A stretch of DNA of 64,000 nucleotides, from positions 131,541,547 to 131,605,546 of the forward strand of contig CM054116.1 in NCBI GenBank assembly GCA_028673005.1, in the 5' to 3' direction. The notes under the pieces are model-generated. The model saw nothing but the letters and a program-made list of their open reading frames with translations. It had not been told where the DNA came from and ran no database searches. This document shows, in pieces, positions 34,133 to 45,250 of the stretch (position 1 is its first letter; each line of letters begins with the position of its first letter). A program made the translations under genes and the position numbers. Origin of the DNA: Tanypteryx hageni (lineage: Eukaryota > Arthropoda > Insecta > Odonata > Petaluridae).

Positions 34133-35225
34133 CTTCAATAAAGTATCTCATAGAAAATTAATTGCGAAGTTAGGACAATGTGATATCAATCCAAAAGTTG
34201 TCGGTTGGGTGAGAGACTTCCTCTCGAATAGGGAACAGATAGTTGTCATCGATGGGAAATACTCGTCCCCCGTTGAAGTTGCTTCGAGTGTTCCTCAGGG
34301 AAGTGTATTGGGCCCTCTGCTCTTCTTAATCTATGTAAATGATATCTGCTCGGTTTTTCGTAGTAAAATTAGGCTTTTCGCCGATCACACCGTTCTATGT
34401 AAAGAAATAAAAAACCAGGAGGATCATCAGTCACTGCGTGAAGACTTAAGAGCCATTTCAGCGTGGTGCAAAGAATGGCAAATTGAAATTAATTATACTA
34501 AATGTGCCGCAGTCACGTATTGGAAAATTAAGAACAAAGATTTAGATTTCGAATATAAAATAGAAGAAATGAGCATTCGACAAGCTGAGTATGTAAAATA
34601 TTTAGGAGTAACCATTTGTCGAAATCTTTCGTGGGACATGCACATTCGTCGAGTTATAGGCGCGACCAACAAGAAACTGGCATTCATAGGTAGAATAGTA
34701 CGAAACACTACAGAGAAAGTACGTGAAACATGCTACTTATCACTGGTAAGACCGCAAGTGGAATACGCAGCGAGCATATGGGACGTACGAGAAGGGACAC
34801 ATAATTCAACTAGAAAGAGTACAGCGTATAGCAGCCAGATTTGTAAAACAAAAGTACGAACATAAGGAAAGCGTCACCTCTTTATTGAGCGATTTGAACT
34901 GGGTATCACTGGAGGACCGTAGATTGGATTCAAGGTTGAAACTTCTGGAGAAATATAGGTCGAAAAGCCGAAAAGAGGAGGTAGTGGGAATAATTGTGGC
35001 ACCAACGTATATAAGTAGAAATGATCGAGACGATAAAATACGTGAGATCGATTGTAGGACGGAGCGTTATCTAGGCTCGTTCTTTCCGAGGACAATACGA
35101 GATCACAATAGGAAATTTCGAATTGCGTTAGACAATCTTTAGGTAAGATTTGGTGCATTGCACCCCCTGCCACCCACCAACTTGGTGAATTGCAGGGTAA
35201 CTAGTAGATGTAGATGTAGATGTAT
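34133..35225 (+). mobile_element. CR1 LINE, 5'-truncated (young subfamily)
   Basis: Nearly identical to 60.33-61.42 kb of the intact copy. It begins inside RT motif A (at the FDKVS codons) and runs through motifs B and C to the end of ORF2 and the 3' UTR with (TAGATG)n. The open frame at 34209-34865 is shifted near IWDVREG (intact copy IWDPYEKG) by a small deletion at about 34.79 kb. The frame resumes at 34885. Motif C reads FADHT instead of FADDT, so the catalytic Asp is lost. Confidence 0.92.
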
Positions 35226-36240
35226 TGTATTCGACTACTCCATCTGTCAGTACACTCACAACAATACACACATTCACATACAATTTTCTCTATTTGAGCT
35301 TCACCAATATCCCCATTTCATTTATACAATCGAGCGTTACAGACACGACGTAAAACAAACTTCAAAGCATATGCTAGCTAGATCTTGATGAACCGCGAAA
35401 GTTCATTTTTGCATGCACTTCATCAACTATACTTTCATCAAGAGTTCAGTTTTTCGTAAAACCCGAGGTTAAACTGTTTTAGCTGGACGATATTTCAATT
35501 TAAATTCCAAAAATTTATTTTTGAAATCTATCATCCTTTTCAAATTCTGATATTTACAAATATCTAAGAAATATTTATGGATTTTCGCCGATGCTTTAAT
35601 TAAAAATTAAACCAAAGTAGATATAATTGTGTTGTTAATTTATTTCTAATGCCCGTTATAAACGATTACAGTACAGTGCTGAATCAAAATCATATTCACG
35701 TGGGTCAAGGCCACTAATCTGAATAAAAGTTAACCACCTGATACCCAAAAACTCGGGTGGTGGACAATATGCATACGCGTTTGCCGTTCCGCTCTAAAAC
35801 CTCTGAAATAATATTAATCCATATGATGACTGTTAAAGAAAGCGGGAATAAATTTTGCTCAACATAATTTCCCTTTCCACCAGAAACATTTTGGGAAATG
35901 TTAACATGCAAATTAATACCGCGTAAAATATAGTCAATCGAAAATTGACTGTGTGGAACATGTAATGATTACAATGAATTTGCACCGAAATTTAGTCACA
36001 CAGATGTTTAATTAAGACGTCGATATATCCTTTCGTCATAATTATTGAGAGGCAAATGACTCGCGGAGGATCCTTTGCACACGGTTTAAGATAAGATGCT
36101 TCTGAAAAATCCTCCATTGAAAGCCTAATTTTTCATCGGTGAATGAATCTAAAATATTTCTGTTAAAAAAGGATATATCTTGAGATCGTTTCGGCTTAAT
36201 GCAAAGAATTACATATATTATTGCTGCCAGCATGTAAATA
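35226..36240. other. AT-rich intergenic DNA upstream of the MARCH gene
   Basis: No gene or repeat recognised. It could contain upstream exons or promoter of the MARCH gene, but nothing in the sequence marks them. Confidence 0.5.
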
Positions 36241-36465
36241 TTAGCTCAGCAATGCTATGCCTATTCTTGATCCGCACGTGGTGTTGCGCCAACAATGCAC
36301 TAACAATGCGCTATCGTTGCCATGACGCCCGGCGTGGCAACAGTCGCGGCCATCCAACAACCCTTTCGGAGCCTTCATCGCCTAGAGTTTAAAATTGCAC
36401 GGAGTAATGAAATTCAGATAGAAACAGCGAAAAGAGTTCTTCGGTATCCTTCTTTGGTATTCCTC

Positions 36466-37077
36466 ATGGCCGAGGAGGCCGAGTGTAGCGGAAAGTCGGA
36501 CGCAAACGAGACGATCCCACCACCAGCGGTCGACGCGAAACCATCCGTTCAGTCCACCAATTGCCGGATCTGCCATCTGGGAGCCCGCAACGGAGAGACT
36601 TACGTCTACCCATGCGGCTGCAAGGGCACAGTGGGGGCGGTGCACCGCTCCTGCCTCCAACGTTGGCTTTCGACCTCCGGGCGCACGCAATGTGAGATAT
36701 GCCTCCACCAATTCAGCGCCATCAGGACCCAAAGACTCGGGCTTATAGGCGGTCTGCGCCGTTGGGTCACAGAGCCAGGTCGATTGAGAGATTTGGTCGG
36801 GGATTTCTTCGTGGTATTCTTGCTCACGACCGCCACGGTAGGAATGGTGGCAATCTGCTTCCTGGGAGCAGACTATTTCGTCGTAGAGGGCGGCAAGATG
36901 GGTGTCTCTAAGTCGTGGACGAGAGGGGCATTGGGTTTCTTCGTCGGGGTCCTCATCGTCGGTTACGCCGTCACCATCTCGCTGATGGTGCGAGACACGG
37001 TAGCACCATGGTGGCGATGGTGGCGGGAGGGAGTGGTAGTGGTCGCGGTGCTTGACGAGGAGGAAGACGTAATCTGA
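36466..37077 (+). CDS. MARCH-type RING-CH E3 ubiquitin ligase, membrane-anchored
   Basis: This 203-residue protein is predicted from the ATG at 36466, which sits in a good context and begins MAEEAECSG. An in-frame ATG at 36322 would add 48 residues of no recognisable character. Residues 33-79 hold a complete C4HC3 RING-CH finger: C33, C36, C50, C52, H60, C63, C76 and C79, with the MARCH signature YPCGCKGTVGAVHRSCLQRW. Two hydrophobic segments follow, at about residues 113-135 and 155-175, and a short acidic tail ends the chain. This layout matches membrane ligases of the MARCH2/3/8/11 type, which ubiquitinate membrane proteins in endosomal or ER membranes (family knowledge). The coding region is uninterrupted and GC-richer than its surroundings, and AATAAA signals lie 80 bases downstream. 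It could be a native single-exon gene or a retrogene. The substrate is unknown. Confidence 0.85.
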   Translation: MAEEAECSGKSDANETIPPPAVDAKPSVQSTNCRICHLGARNGETYVYPCGCKGTVGAVHRSCLQRWLSTSGRTQCEICLHQFSAIRTQRLGLIGGLRRWVTEPGRLRDLVGDFFVVFLLTTATVGMVAICFLGADYFVVEGGKMGVSKSWTRGALGFFVGVLIVGYAVTISLMVRDTVAPWWRWWREGVVVVAVLDEEEDVI

Positions 37078-37157
37078 GCGAACGCTCCGCGGTGATGCAC
37101 CGTCCCGGAGAAACATCTCGCGGAAAACATCGCGAATACAGTCAAGATTTTCTGTGA

Positions 37158-37168
37158 AATAAAATAAA
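37158..37168 (+). terminator. Overlapping polyadenylation signals of the MARCH gene
   Basis: Two overlapping AATAAA hexamers lie about 80 bases after the stop codon on the coding strand. This is the expected distance for a short 3' UTR. Confidence 0.65.
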
Positions 37169-37169
37169 C

Positions 37170-39515
37170 AGTTGAAAAAAGTTAAATTTGATGCTCTGTA
37201 AAACTTTCTGGATTGGTAGTAGCTACGACCACCAATTTTCTTCCCGAATAATTCCATTAATATTTCCGCATGAAATTTATATCAAAATCTAATCGATTCA
37301 ATTTATTTTGCGAAATTAAGATGAAAAGACTGAAACTGGTGACCAATCCATATCTCTCAAAAATTTTATATTTCTTCCACGTAGCAATATGCATAAATGT
37401 ATGCCCGAAAACAATTAGCGCATACAAAATATCATTTGATATGGAAGAATACATACTGACAAAATCTATTATCCTTTTATGTAAAATGCATTAAATTTTA
37501 AATTAATATGTTTGCTGTAAATTAAAATATATAAAAAATAATTTTTAGAATTTCTTTAAATCTTCCCAAATGCTTATGTATTTCCATAGATTATGCTCAT
37601 AAAGAATCGCTTGAAAATGTAGCCTTAACTAATGTAAAATTAGTAAAATAAACAATTTTCTTAGATTGGCGTTCTTTAGCGTCTTATAAATATTTTTCAC
37701 ATTTATTTTTTTAGGTGTCATTCTATTTTATGGGTAATATACATACAATGTATATATATATATATACACTTACATGCGATATAGAAATTCAATTATATAA
37801 AATTCCTGCTAATAAGGGCCCGAAAATGTACCAACCATAAATATTAAGCAAATACATGACAGAAGAATATTTTCAAGAATTCGATATTTATTTATTGCAA
37901 GGACTCGGTAGCATATTTTTAAATACATCTGAAATTATACATTTTTGTGAAAAAATAAATAAAATATCTCGTCTAACTGAACATAAGCAAAATCTTTGAA
38001 AACAAATTTTCATTGACAAATATGAGTAGAGATTATGATGAAAAATATATAAGCGGATGATAATAAATGGAGATATGAAGAGAAAGAAGAGATGAATGGC
38101 GACGCCGAAAAGGGAGGAAGAGAACGCCCAAAGGAGATCTCCATCTCCTCTCTCTCTCCATCTCCCACTACTCTTCTTGAGTAAGAGAGAATTCGAGGCG
38201 ACCTTTTGAGCATGGAGCATTGGTGTGGAAGGAGGGAGGGAGATTGTCGGTGTGCACGAATAACAAACCTTTCCTCTTAAACCACAGCCTTTTCCTTTCA
38301 CTCCTCCCATATCTCCAGGTATCTCTCCATCCTTTCCGGTCTACCTCTTCCATACCTTTCCCCTCCCACCCTCTCCGCGTACCTCCCACAGCCCTATTCC
38401 ACCATCCATCTCCCTCCGGCTGCATTCTTTTCCTTCTTCCTCTCGCCCCGATCAGCTAATCCACTACCTCTCTTTCTCCCAAGGGAGGGAGGGATCTCTC
38501 TCTCTCTTCCAAAACCACCTGTCTCACTTCTCTCCCTCCTACTCCTTCAAATTCATTCAAAGAGGAGATACAGCCATCCTACCTGGAAGGCGTCACGAGG
38601 CATTTCGAATACCTTAAAAATGTGAGAAGAATGAGGGAAAGAGAGAGGGAAGGCAATTTTGCGACTTTTCGCTCTAGTCATCATCATCTCCTCCATTTTC
38701 CACCATCACTTTCGTTCCGTATTTCTTAGAACCAAAACTCATCACTCGCTCTACATTCACGCCCTTTCTATCCTTTCATAGCTTTATTTTATAACAATAA
38801 GACACTTAGTTTCGAGCTAATGGTCCATATTTTAGTTTTTATCGAGCAACTCGTTTCTATAATAATAAGTAACCTGTCAGTGTAAAGTTTATCACAGATA
38901 AACACATTTCGTGCGATGGGGTACAAATTTGAAACTGAACGATATAATTTAAACAAACCCACATTATAAAACAGCTGAACACCACCTCCGATTTCCTGCC
39001 TGCTAAACATATCCCCTCTTAAATTGTTGCATTAATAAACGTATTACGTAATTTAAATAACTATATATTGAAAAACGTTAAATGAAATTATCCCAGAGAA
39101 ATATTAAAGTTTAATGTCCGATATCTCTCCTAATCAATTATAATCAATAATTATTTGAAACATACCTCACTTTAGTTAAGTATTTGTAATATTTACGTTG
39201 GCGTTTTTTTTCTTCGTCGTAGATAATCCATTTCCTCCCGCTTACAAAATGTTTCATGTACACGTAATGAAATTAAACGTGTTTAAGTATTTATTGGTAT
39301 AGTACCTTATTTACTTCAGCTAATACGAATATTGTTTTCTTTGGTAACAAGTAACCATGCATGAATTTTTTGAAGTTCAAAGCGAATTACGACATTCTTG
39401 TTCAATTTTTTTTAAAACGGCTTTTCTGAAAATAACAATTTATTTGGCAATAAATCTTCTATTTACGTAGGTCTACTAATATCATTCAGACACTTTTTCG
39501 GTATGACTAATATTC
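37170..39515. other. Intergenic DNA, no gene recognised
   Basis: AT-rich, with a short TA run near 37752 and CT-rich patches around 38.15 and 38.3-38.55 kb. Reading frames show no domains. Confidence 0.55.
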
Positions 39516-39519
39516 ATGT

Positions 39520-40690
39520 GCGGATCCAAGGATCCCCCCCCCCTTGGGTACTCTCTGGGACAAGAGAATAAACAGGCTGTCAGGGGGCGGAATGGTTTCT
39601 TCAGTAGGGTTAGGTTATTGAATAGATTCTTCTTCGAAATTTCTCATGCTTCTTGTCTTTATGTCGCTGCCGACGTATTGTCCTAGCAAAAAGGGTCTGT
39701 TGGAGATAGTGTCACCTTGGGCGGTGCTGAAACTTGCTAATTGGGGTGGTGGGGAGGAGAATGGCATTCCCAGGATTTTCAACGAATGGCGAGTGAAGGA
39801 GAAGGAGTCTACCCACGTGGGACATTGCTTTCGAATGCGCTCAATGTGCGCACTCCGGTCGCCTAGCCTTTTGGAGAACCCTCGCACCGGGTGCAGTAAA
39901 GAAAGTATCATATGAATCTTTCTAACCGCGAGTAGGGGCGATGGCCATGTCAACGACCTACGCTATCGGCTAGGTGCGGGTAAAAGGATGAAACAAAGCC
40001 ATCGGTTTATGCCTTGGTTCTCCTTCCACCCTTATGCACTGGTGTCGGTTCGTTTTGTTCTTACGAATGGCTATAATTTAAGAAGCTTTTTAGATGTCTC
40101 TTCTTGGGTTTACCCAAAAGGACTACAATGATATTTCTAAATACACGTTTTGGAATTTACCCCCGCCCCTCTCCCCCCCCACCCGTTTGCTTAGAGTGCT
40201 TCCCTACTTCTGAGCTCTTCCATCTCCCAAAATCCTTTACAAGGGACCTTTCTCTGTCTTGGGTTTTCCAGTCATTGTTTTCTAGAGCTTACGAGCGTTT
40301 TAAGATCATTCATTCAGTGATTCGCTAGCGCGTGTGTGATAGTTTGCCGGAGAGTGCTATAAGTTGCAAGTGTCGCAGAAGTATATAGTCGGTACAGACA
40401 ATCAGGTTTTGCGTTTTATCGTGTCCCACAATTTAGCATTACAGCAGCAGTTCTACAAGTATTCGAAATACCATTACTTCAAGAGTGATTATTACTTCTT
40501 TGGAGATAGTCGACGAACATGCAGCGGAAGAATTGTACAATTATCTGTAAGTGATTTCTTACGAAGTTTTTATTGCTTATCTCTATATTAGAATTCAAAG
40601 CACTAAAAATGCAACAATCAATGTCTGATAAAAGAATTATTATTTTAAAAATTATTCCGTGGAATTTATCTTTAAAAGGGAATTTATATA
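39520..40690. other. Unassigned GC-richer stretch, possibly repeat-derived
   Basis: At 39522-39545 the words TGCGGATCCAAGGATCCCCC and a C-run resemble the ends of the MITE-like element at 40.7 kb. The stretch 39.6-40.06 kb is GC-richer, with overlapping 89- and 112-codon frames on opposite strands that match nothing I know. No gene call is justified. Confidence 0.35.
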
Positions 40691-40692
40691 TT

Positions 40693-40970
40693 TAGCAGTG
40701 GCAGATCCAAGGGGCGATCGCCCTCCCCTTGGACGACCCCATTGCCCTCCACTGGGTACATTCTTAAATTCATTCCGCGCAACATTCCTTGTTTCTACAC
40801 CGAAGATTAAGTCTGTATGACAAGGAAAATAAAGGTTCTGATGGGGATAGGGATTTTCAAAATGTATGGTCATCGGCAGAGGCGGAATCAAGAGGGGGAG
40901 GGGCATTTGGGGCGATCGCCCCCCCCCCCCCCTTGGGAAGTTTCTGGATCCGCCCATGCTAATATTTTAC
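40693..40970. mobile_element. Short MITE-like element with GGATCC/C-run ends
   Basis: The left side reads CAGTGGCAGATCCAAGGGGCGATCGCC. The right side ends GGCGATCGCCCC, then a run of C, then CTTGGG...TCTGGATCCGCCCATG. These are roughly inverted, sharing (G)GATCC, a G/C run and GCGATCGCC. An internal CAGAGGCGGA at about 40879 suggests a nested or rearranged end. CAGNGGCGGATCC termini recall hAT-type elements, but no 8-bp duplication could be confirmed. Confidence 0.4.
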
Positions 40971-41529
40971 GATATATGACGGTTCGTTTTTCCAGTAAAT
41001 TGGCACCGCTGATTGGGTTACGTAGAAAAATTATACCATTTCCTCATTGATTTTGCCGAGAAGTCCTAAATACCAAAATGCAGAAAAACCCTTAGGGTAG
41101 AAGCCGAGAACAAATATGCGTACGGACGAACGTACAGTATGAAGCTAATATGCACTCACGTTGGGAGACGAAACGCGCCTAAAATGTTTTGTATTCTAAT
41201 TACTCTGATTTCTCTCCTTAAGACCCACTGTATGATTTAGAACCAGATTTTTAGTTAAATAAGCTTGAATTTTACTTAAATCATAATTTATCTTTCATTT
41301 TATATTGCATCTATTGTAATAATAAGGTAGCGTGTCACGGTCAGTGCTGCCAAAGGTTTTGCTATTGAGGTTGCATACGATAAAGGATGGAAAGTGAAGA
41401 TGCCTTTACTTAAGGATAAAAACGTAATGATGATAATAAAATAAAATCGGAGAGTGGAAATTTATAGCAATGAAAATTCATTGATTAAAAAATACATTTG
41501 GGTTGATTCGAAAACAATTTAATCGATGC
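40971..41529. other. AT-rich spacer, nothing recognised
   Basis: No gene or repeat identified. Confidence 0.55.
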
Positions 41530-41533
41530 TTAA

Positions 41534-42381
41534 GGCGCGTTCTCACCATTCAATTTTAAAAATTAAATTTTGGAGCCCTATGGTTAATTACAGTAAAAAA
41601 TGTAAAAGGAGAAATCGCCTTTTTCATTTTCCATTCAATTTTAGTAGATCAATCGAAGTTTAAGTATAATTGATCGACTCGCTGTTCACATCTTTCAACG
41701 TTAAATCTAATAGACAGTTGCATTCACCATGGCGCCGAATGAAGTTTTTAGGGCGTGTGCAAGGATTGTGTGCGGTTTTCTGAGGAACGAGCTTGTAAGA
41801 ATTTCAGAAGATATGAATAGAAAGCGCAAAAGGAGCCGATTTTGGGTTACGGAATGGATTTTAAGAAGAAATCGATTAGCAGTCTCAGAAGCGTTGATGA
41901 GAGAACTGGCAGCGGAGGATTTAGAAGGATATATTGAAATCGTCTAAGAATGTCAAAATAAAATTTTCAGGAACTGCAAAAATTAAAGAAAACATTTTCG
42001 TATTTATCTATTTTGTGATTCCACAAGCAGTCGTATTTTATATATTGCTCCAAAAACGCAACATAACTCTTTCCGCCCGTTTAGAAGCCATTTTGAATGT
42101 AAAATAATAACTTGTGTATCGAGATCTGTGTTGCACCGTTGATGATACATGTTCAACTAATTGAATGAAGAGATTTCACTTTTCAACTTGTCGAAATCGA
42201 ACGGTGACTTAATAGGTTAAAACACAGTTTGAACGCAAAAAGTTGAAAGTAGCCGAACTTTCTTTGAATCGACTAACAAGTTGAACAACTAGGTTAAAGG
42301 AAAGTTCACAAGCTTCCATTCAGTTTCAAATATATTTCAACTTCTTGTTGATCAACTAAAATTGAATGGTGAGAACGCGCC
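41534..42381. mobile_element. Harbinger-like deletion derivative with TIRs
   Basis: Both ends carry GGCGCGTTCTCACCATTCAA and match for 25 bases as an inverted repeat. Each is flanked by TTAA. This can be read as a TTAA duplication, or as the TAA duplication usual for Harbinger with a one-base asymmetry. The inside holds the intact start of a Harbinger-type transposase (41729-41947) but none of the catalytic nuclease region. The element (848 bp) is therefore non-autonomous. Confidence 0.8.
41729..41947 (+). pseudogene. N-terminal remnant of a PIF/Harbinger transposase
   Basis: This 72-codon open frame has its own ATG in good context (ACCATGG). Residues 34-66 (RKRSRFWVTEWILRRNR, then ALMRELAAEDLEGY) match the conserved N-terminal block of Harbinger/ALP1-like nucleases, typically of the form R-x-FWVRPW...RR...LxxELxxEDxxxY. 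The frame stops straight after this block, exactly where the nuclease domain should begin. Harbinger transposases are usually about 350-450 residues. It is most simply an internal-deletion remnant. A short expressed protein cannot be excluded. Confidence 0.7.
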
Positions 42382-42385
42382 TTAA

Positions 42386-42520
42386 CCAAAACTGATCTGA
42401 GTAAATTGAACAATTTGATTCAACTGAAGTCATTAAATATCACAATATTTAAAGTAAGTAAAGTTAAGAAATTGATGGAATAATAGAAATTATGCAGAAA
42501 GGCATAAGCTGTAATTTTGG
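42386..42520. other. Short AT-rich spacer
   Basis: Nothing recognised. Confidence 0.5.
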
Positions 42521-42614
42521 GAATAACTTTGAAACAGAAAAAATTCTGCTATGACCGGGAAGACCCGGGTTCGATTCCCGGTCATAGCAGAAATTTTCTG
42601 TTTCAAAGTTATTC
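42521..42614. repeat. Fold-back SINE palindrome with a B-box at its apex
   Basis: A 39-base left arm and a 38-base right arm are almost perfectly complementary, differing by an indel in the A/T run. They enclose a 17-base loop containing most of the exact B-box GGTTCGATTCC (42568-42578). The right arm equals the sequence downstream of the B-box in the SINE at 30.5 kb (TTTTCTGTTTCAAA and TTATTC). The left arm is its inverted copy, not a tRNA 5' half. The RNA of either strand would form one long hairpin. Confidence 0.85.
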
Positions 42615-42855
42615 GCTAAGTAAAGTTAAGTAAATGCTTACATTTAGAGACAAATTTCTAAATTCATTTTAATGAAAATAAGATTTATATACACTAAAAG
42701 TTAAAAAATATAAAATTCACATTACATTATCTTCCAGAAAGTTAAAATAGTTTTTGGCACATAAAAGTTTTCTAACTTAAAGTTAATCAAATAAATATTC
42801 GTTTTTTGTGTGATTTTGTATATACCACGCTGAGAGTAATAACCATATTTATGAT
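42615..42855. other. AT-rich spacer
   Basis: Nothing recognised. Confidence 0.5.
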
Positions 42856-43015
42856 GGATGAGTAAAAGGTGAGAGCGAAAGAGAATGGGAGTAAGGAAGA
42901 GAGAGAGAATGGAAGGGCAAGAGGGATGGAGAATAGCAACAAGGAAGAGAGAGGGAGAATAGTAAGGAGATAGGGAGAGGAATGGTAAGGTGAGAAGGAG
43001 AAGAATAAGAGGGAT
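42856..43015. repeat. Purine-rich (GAGA/GGA) stretch
   Basis: GA-rich on plus, with recurrent GAGAGAG and GGAGAAT words. It is similar in style to the purine minisatellite at 46.93-47.26 kb, so the LINE/Penelope complex is bracketed by purine-rich DNA. Confidence 0.7.
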
Positions 43016-43155
43016 TGATTGATTGATTTGGTCTTTATTTGGGGCGAGATTGAGACTAAGAAGTCCCATCTTCCACCTAACCCCTTGTCATGAAGCATAT
43101 ATAATAATACATAAAAAATTAGCAATGTAAATACAGGTAAAAATAAAAAAACAAA

Positions 43156-43164
43156 TATTTGAAA
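43156..43164. repeat. Candidate target duplication of the Penelope-like element (left)
   Basis: TATTTGAAA occurs here and again at 45400-45408, on either side of the element. On the left, 36 further bases separate it from the inverted repeat. Penelope-like elements often carry such an unpaired extension at one end. Confidence 0.4.
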
Positions 43165-43199
43165 CAGTAGATGATAGTTCATGAACACTTTGGCTCCAA

Positions 43200-43345
43200 G
43201 TTGATCAGTGGTGGAAAACTCCTTCAGCCAAAAATTATGGGATAAGCCCTGTGCATTTCGCCCACTAAGTGGGCATCTTCAGGGGAGAACCTGCCTTGGC
43301 AGTGAACAGGGTTCAACTGCAACGAAGTTGGAGGAAAAGATTATA
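43200..43345. repeat. Left terminal repeat of the Penelope-like element
   Basis: Inverted counterpart of 45265-45398. The minus strand carries an intact hammerhead core. Confidence 0.8.
43256..43282 (-). ncRNA. Hammerhead ribozyme core in left Penelope repeat
   Basis: The minus strand reads CTGAAGA, then a stem II of GCCCAC-TTA-GTGGGC, then GAAA. It fits CUGANGA - helix - GAAA, the conserved catalytic core. After GAAA, a tiny stem III can be drawn (GC...GC) before UUA. I did not find a convincing stem I, so single-copy activity is uncertain. Penelope-like elements are a documented host of such minimal hammerheads, which may work as dimers. Confidence 0.65.
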
Positions 43346-43370
43346 ACAAAGACCGAAAAACATTTGAGGA

Positions 43371-45250
43371 TCAAAAAGAATTTTGTGCGTCAATATTGTT
43401 GAGTTCGGTCAATTTATATAAAGTTTTGTTAAAGTCAGTATCTGTATTCATGAGATTTTTTCTGTTTTTATAGATATGCAGTTTTTCTAAAGAGTTAGGT
43501 GAATGGTTGGCTGAAGTTAACAAGGTTAAATCCTCTAGGTGTATACTGTGTCCAGTTTCGAGTATATGAGTGGCTACGCTTGATTTCTCAAAACGATTGT
43601 GTTTGTATTGGGCTAAGTGTTCTTTGAATCGTGTTATTAGTTTTCGTCTGGTTTGTCCTATGTACATTAAATTGCAATGTGAACATTGTATTTTATAAAT
43701 TCCGGATTTGTTCAGATTCTCCGTTTTGTCTTTGGTGCTATCCAGTAAGTTTTTCAAACTATGTGGGTTCGTGTATGTTATTGTGCAATTCTTATGTTTG
43801 AAAATTTTAATCGAGCCCCTGTTTAATATGGGAAAATACAGTAGTTTTATATATTTGTTGTCAAGTTTGAAAGTGGTGGAGTTGGAAAACGTTTTTTTAA
43901 GATTGTGTTTTCTTATTAATTTATTGATTAAATTGTGATCGAAACCAAGTTTCTTTGCAGTTAGTTTTATATGTTTGAGTTCTTTAACATATCTATCTTT
44001 GTTGAGGGGGATGTTGCACAATCGGTGTGTTAAGAATTGGAAAACAGCTGTTTTTTGATTCATAGGATGGAAGGAGTTATTTGGAATATAATTGTCAGTG
44101 TGTGTTGGTTTCCTGAAAATATCGAACTCTATTTGTTGTTGGTTATTGATGATTAGTAAATCCAGAAATGGTAATGTATTGTTCTCCTGAAGTTCAAAAG
44201 TGAATTTTATGGATGGATATATATTGTTTAATTGATCCACAAAGTCTTCTACTTTTTATTTTTTTTTAATCCAAAATTGTGAAAATATCATCAACATATC
44301 TAAACCAACATTCTGGGAAATAATGGAATTTATCTTTGCAAGTCTTTTCAAAATGTGACAAATATGTTGGCTAAAAAAGGGGACAAAGGGTTTTCCATGG
44401 AGGTACCTTGTGTTTGTTGATAAATTTCATTTTGAAATTGAAAGATGTTTTGTTGCATGCATAAGTTAGTGAGCTGTTGGTATTCGTGGACAACTTCATC
44501 AGTAAAATTTTGTTTTAGTAAAAGAGATTTTAAGATTTGGGATGTTTCATCTAAGGGTACACTTGGGAAAAGACTTTTCACGTCGAAAGAGACCAAAATC
44601 TCTGATTCTTTTATGGTTGTATTTTTCAATTTGTTAATCAGGTCATAAGAATTTTTGACTGAGTGTTTGTCAAGGAACTACATCTGTTTGAATTCACTGT
44701 TTAGCCATTTGGCTAAATTATAAGTAGGGCAATTGATCCCTGATGCAATTGGTCTCATGGAGTTATCGTTCTTGTGAATTTTAGGAAGACAATATAGTTT
44801 AGGTATGTTTGGGTTGGAAATATTTAATTTGAAACTTAATTTTTTGTCTATGATATTATTGCATCCTTTTATGATTGCTTTGGTTTTATTGATCATGGAA
44901 TTTAAAGGGTTTTTATTTAATTTGATATATGGTCCATTATTTAACATGGTTTGGACATTTTCAACGTATTGTGCTTTGTCCATGATTACTATTTTGTTGC
45001 CTTTATCAGCTTTGATGTTAAAGCAATCTTTTCCTCTTAAGTTTTTTAATGGTATTGGGGAAATTACTATTAATAGGATGAATCTTTGTGGGCTTATTCG
45101 AGTTATCTATTAATTGTAATAAACAAGCTTGTCTGATGTATTTTTTGAATTTTCATCGAAAAATTCTTTAGATTTTTCAATGTCGGTAATAAGTTCGTCT
45201 ATAGGTAGTTTCCTAGTTGGTAATGCAAGTTTGCATTACCACCTAGGAAA
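43371..45250 (-). pseudogene. Penelope-like RT plus GIY-YIG endonuclease (broken)
   Basis: Reading 45250 to 43371: LPTRKLPIDELITDIEKSKE, NIKADKGNKIVIMDK, PKLYCLPKIHKNDNSMRPI, then RT motif A SFDVKSLFPSVP, TQGTSMENPLSPFLAN (motif B region) and FRYVDDIF (catalytic box, about 44.30 kb). The last open frame (44240-43371, 289 codons) contains PFLDLLI and then a GIY-YIG nuclease: GIY at residues 180-182, YIG at 193-195, then TRFKEH. This is the standard domain order of canonical Penelope elements. Frameshifts or stops fall near 44.99, 44.66, 44.35 and 44.25 kb. Motif B has MENPLS where GSPLS-type sequence is usual. Confidence 0.85.

Noticed and set aside
36382..37257. 291-codon minus-strand frame
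   Set aside because: Antisense shadow of the GC-rich MARCH coding sequence, which has an unmistakable RING-CH finger on plus.
41534..42381. Reading the TTAA flanks as proof of a piggyBac element
   Set aside because: The terminal GGCGCG repeat is not piggyBac-like and the internal frame matches Harbinger. The TTAA can equally be a TAA duplication with one-base asymmetry.
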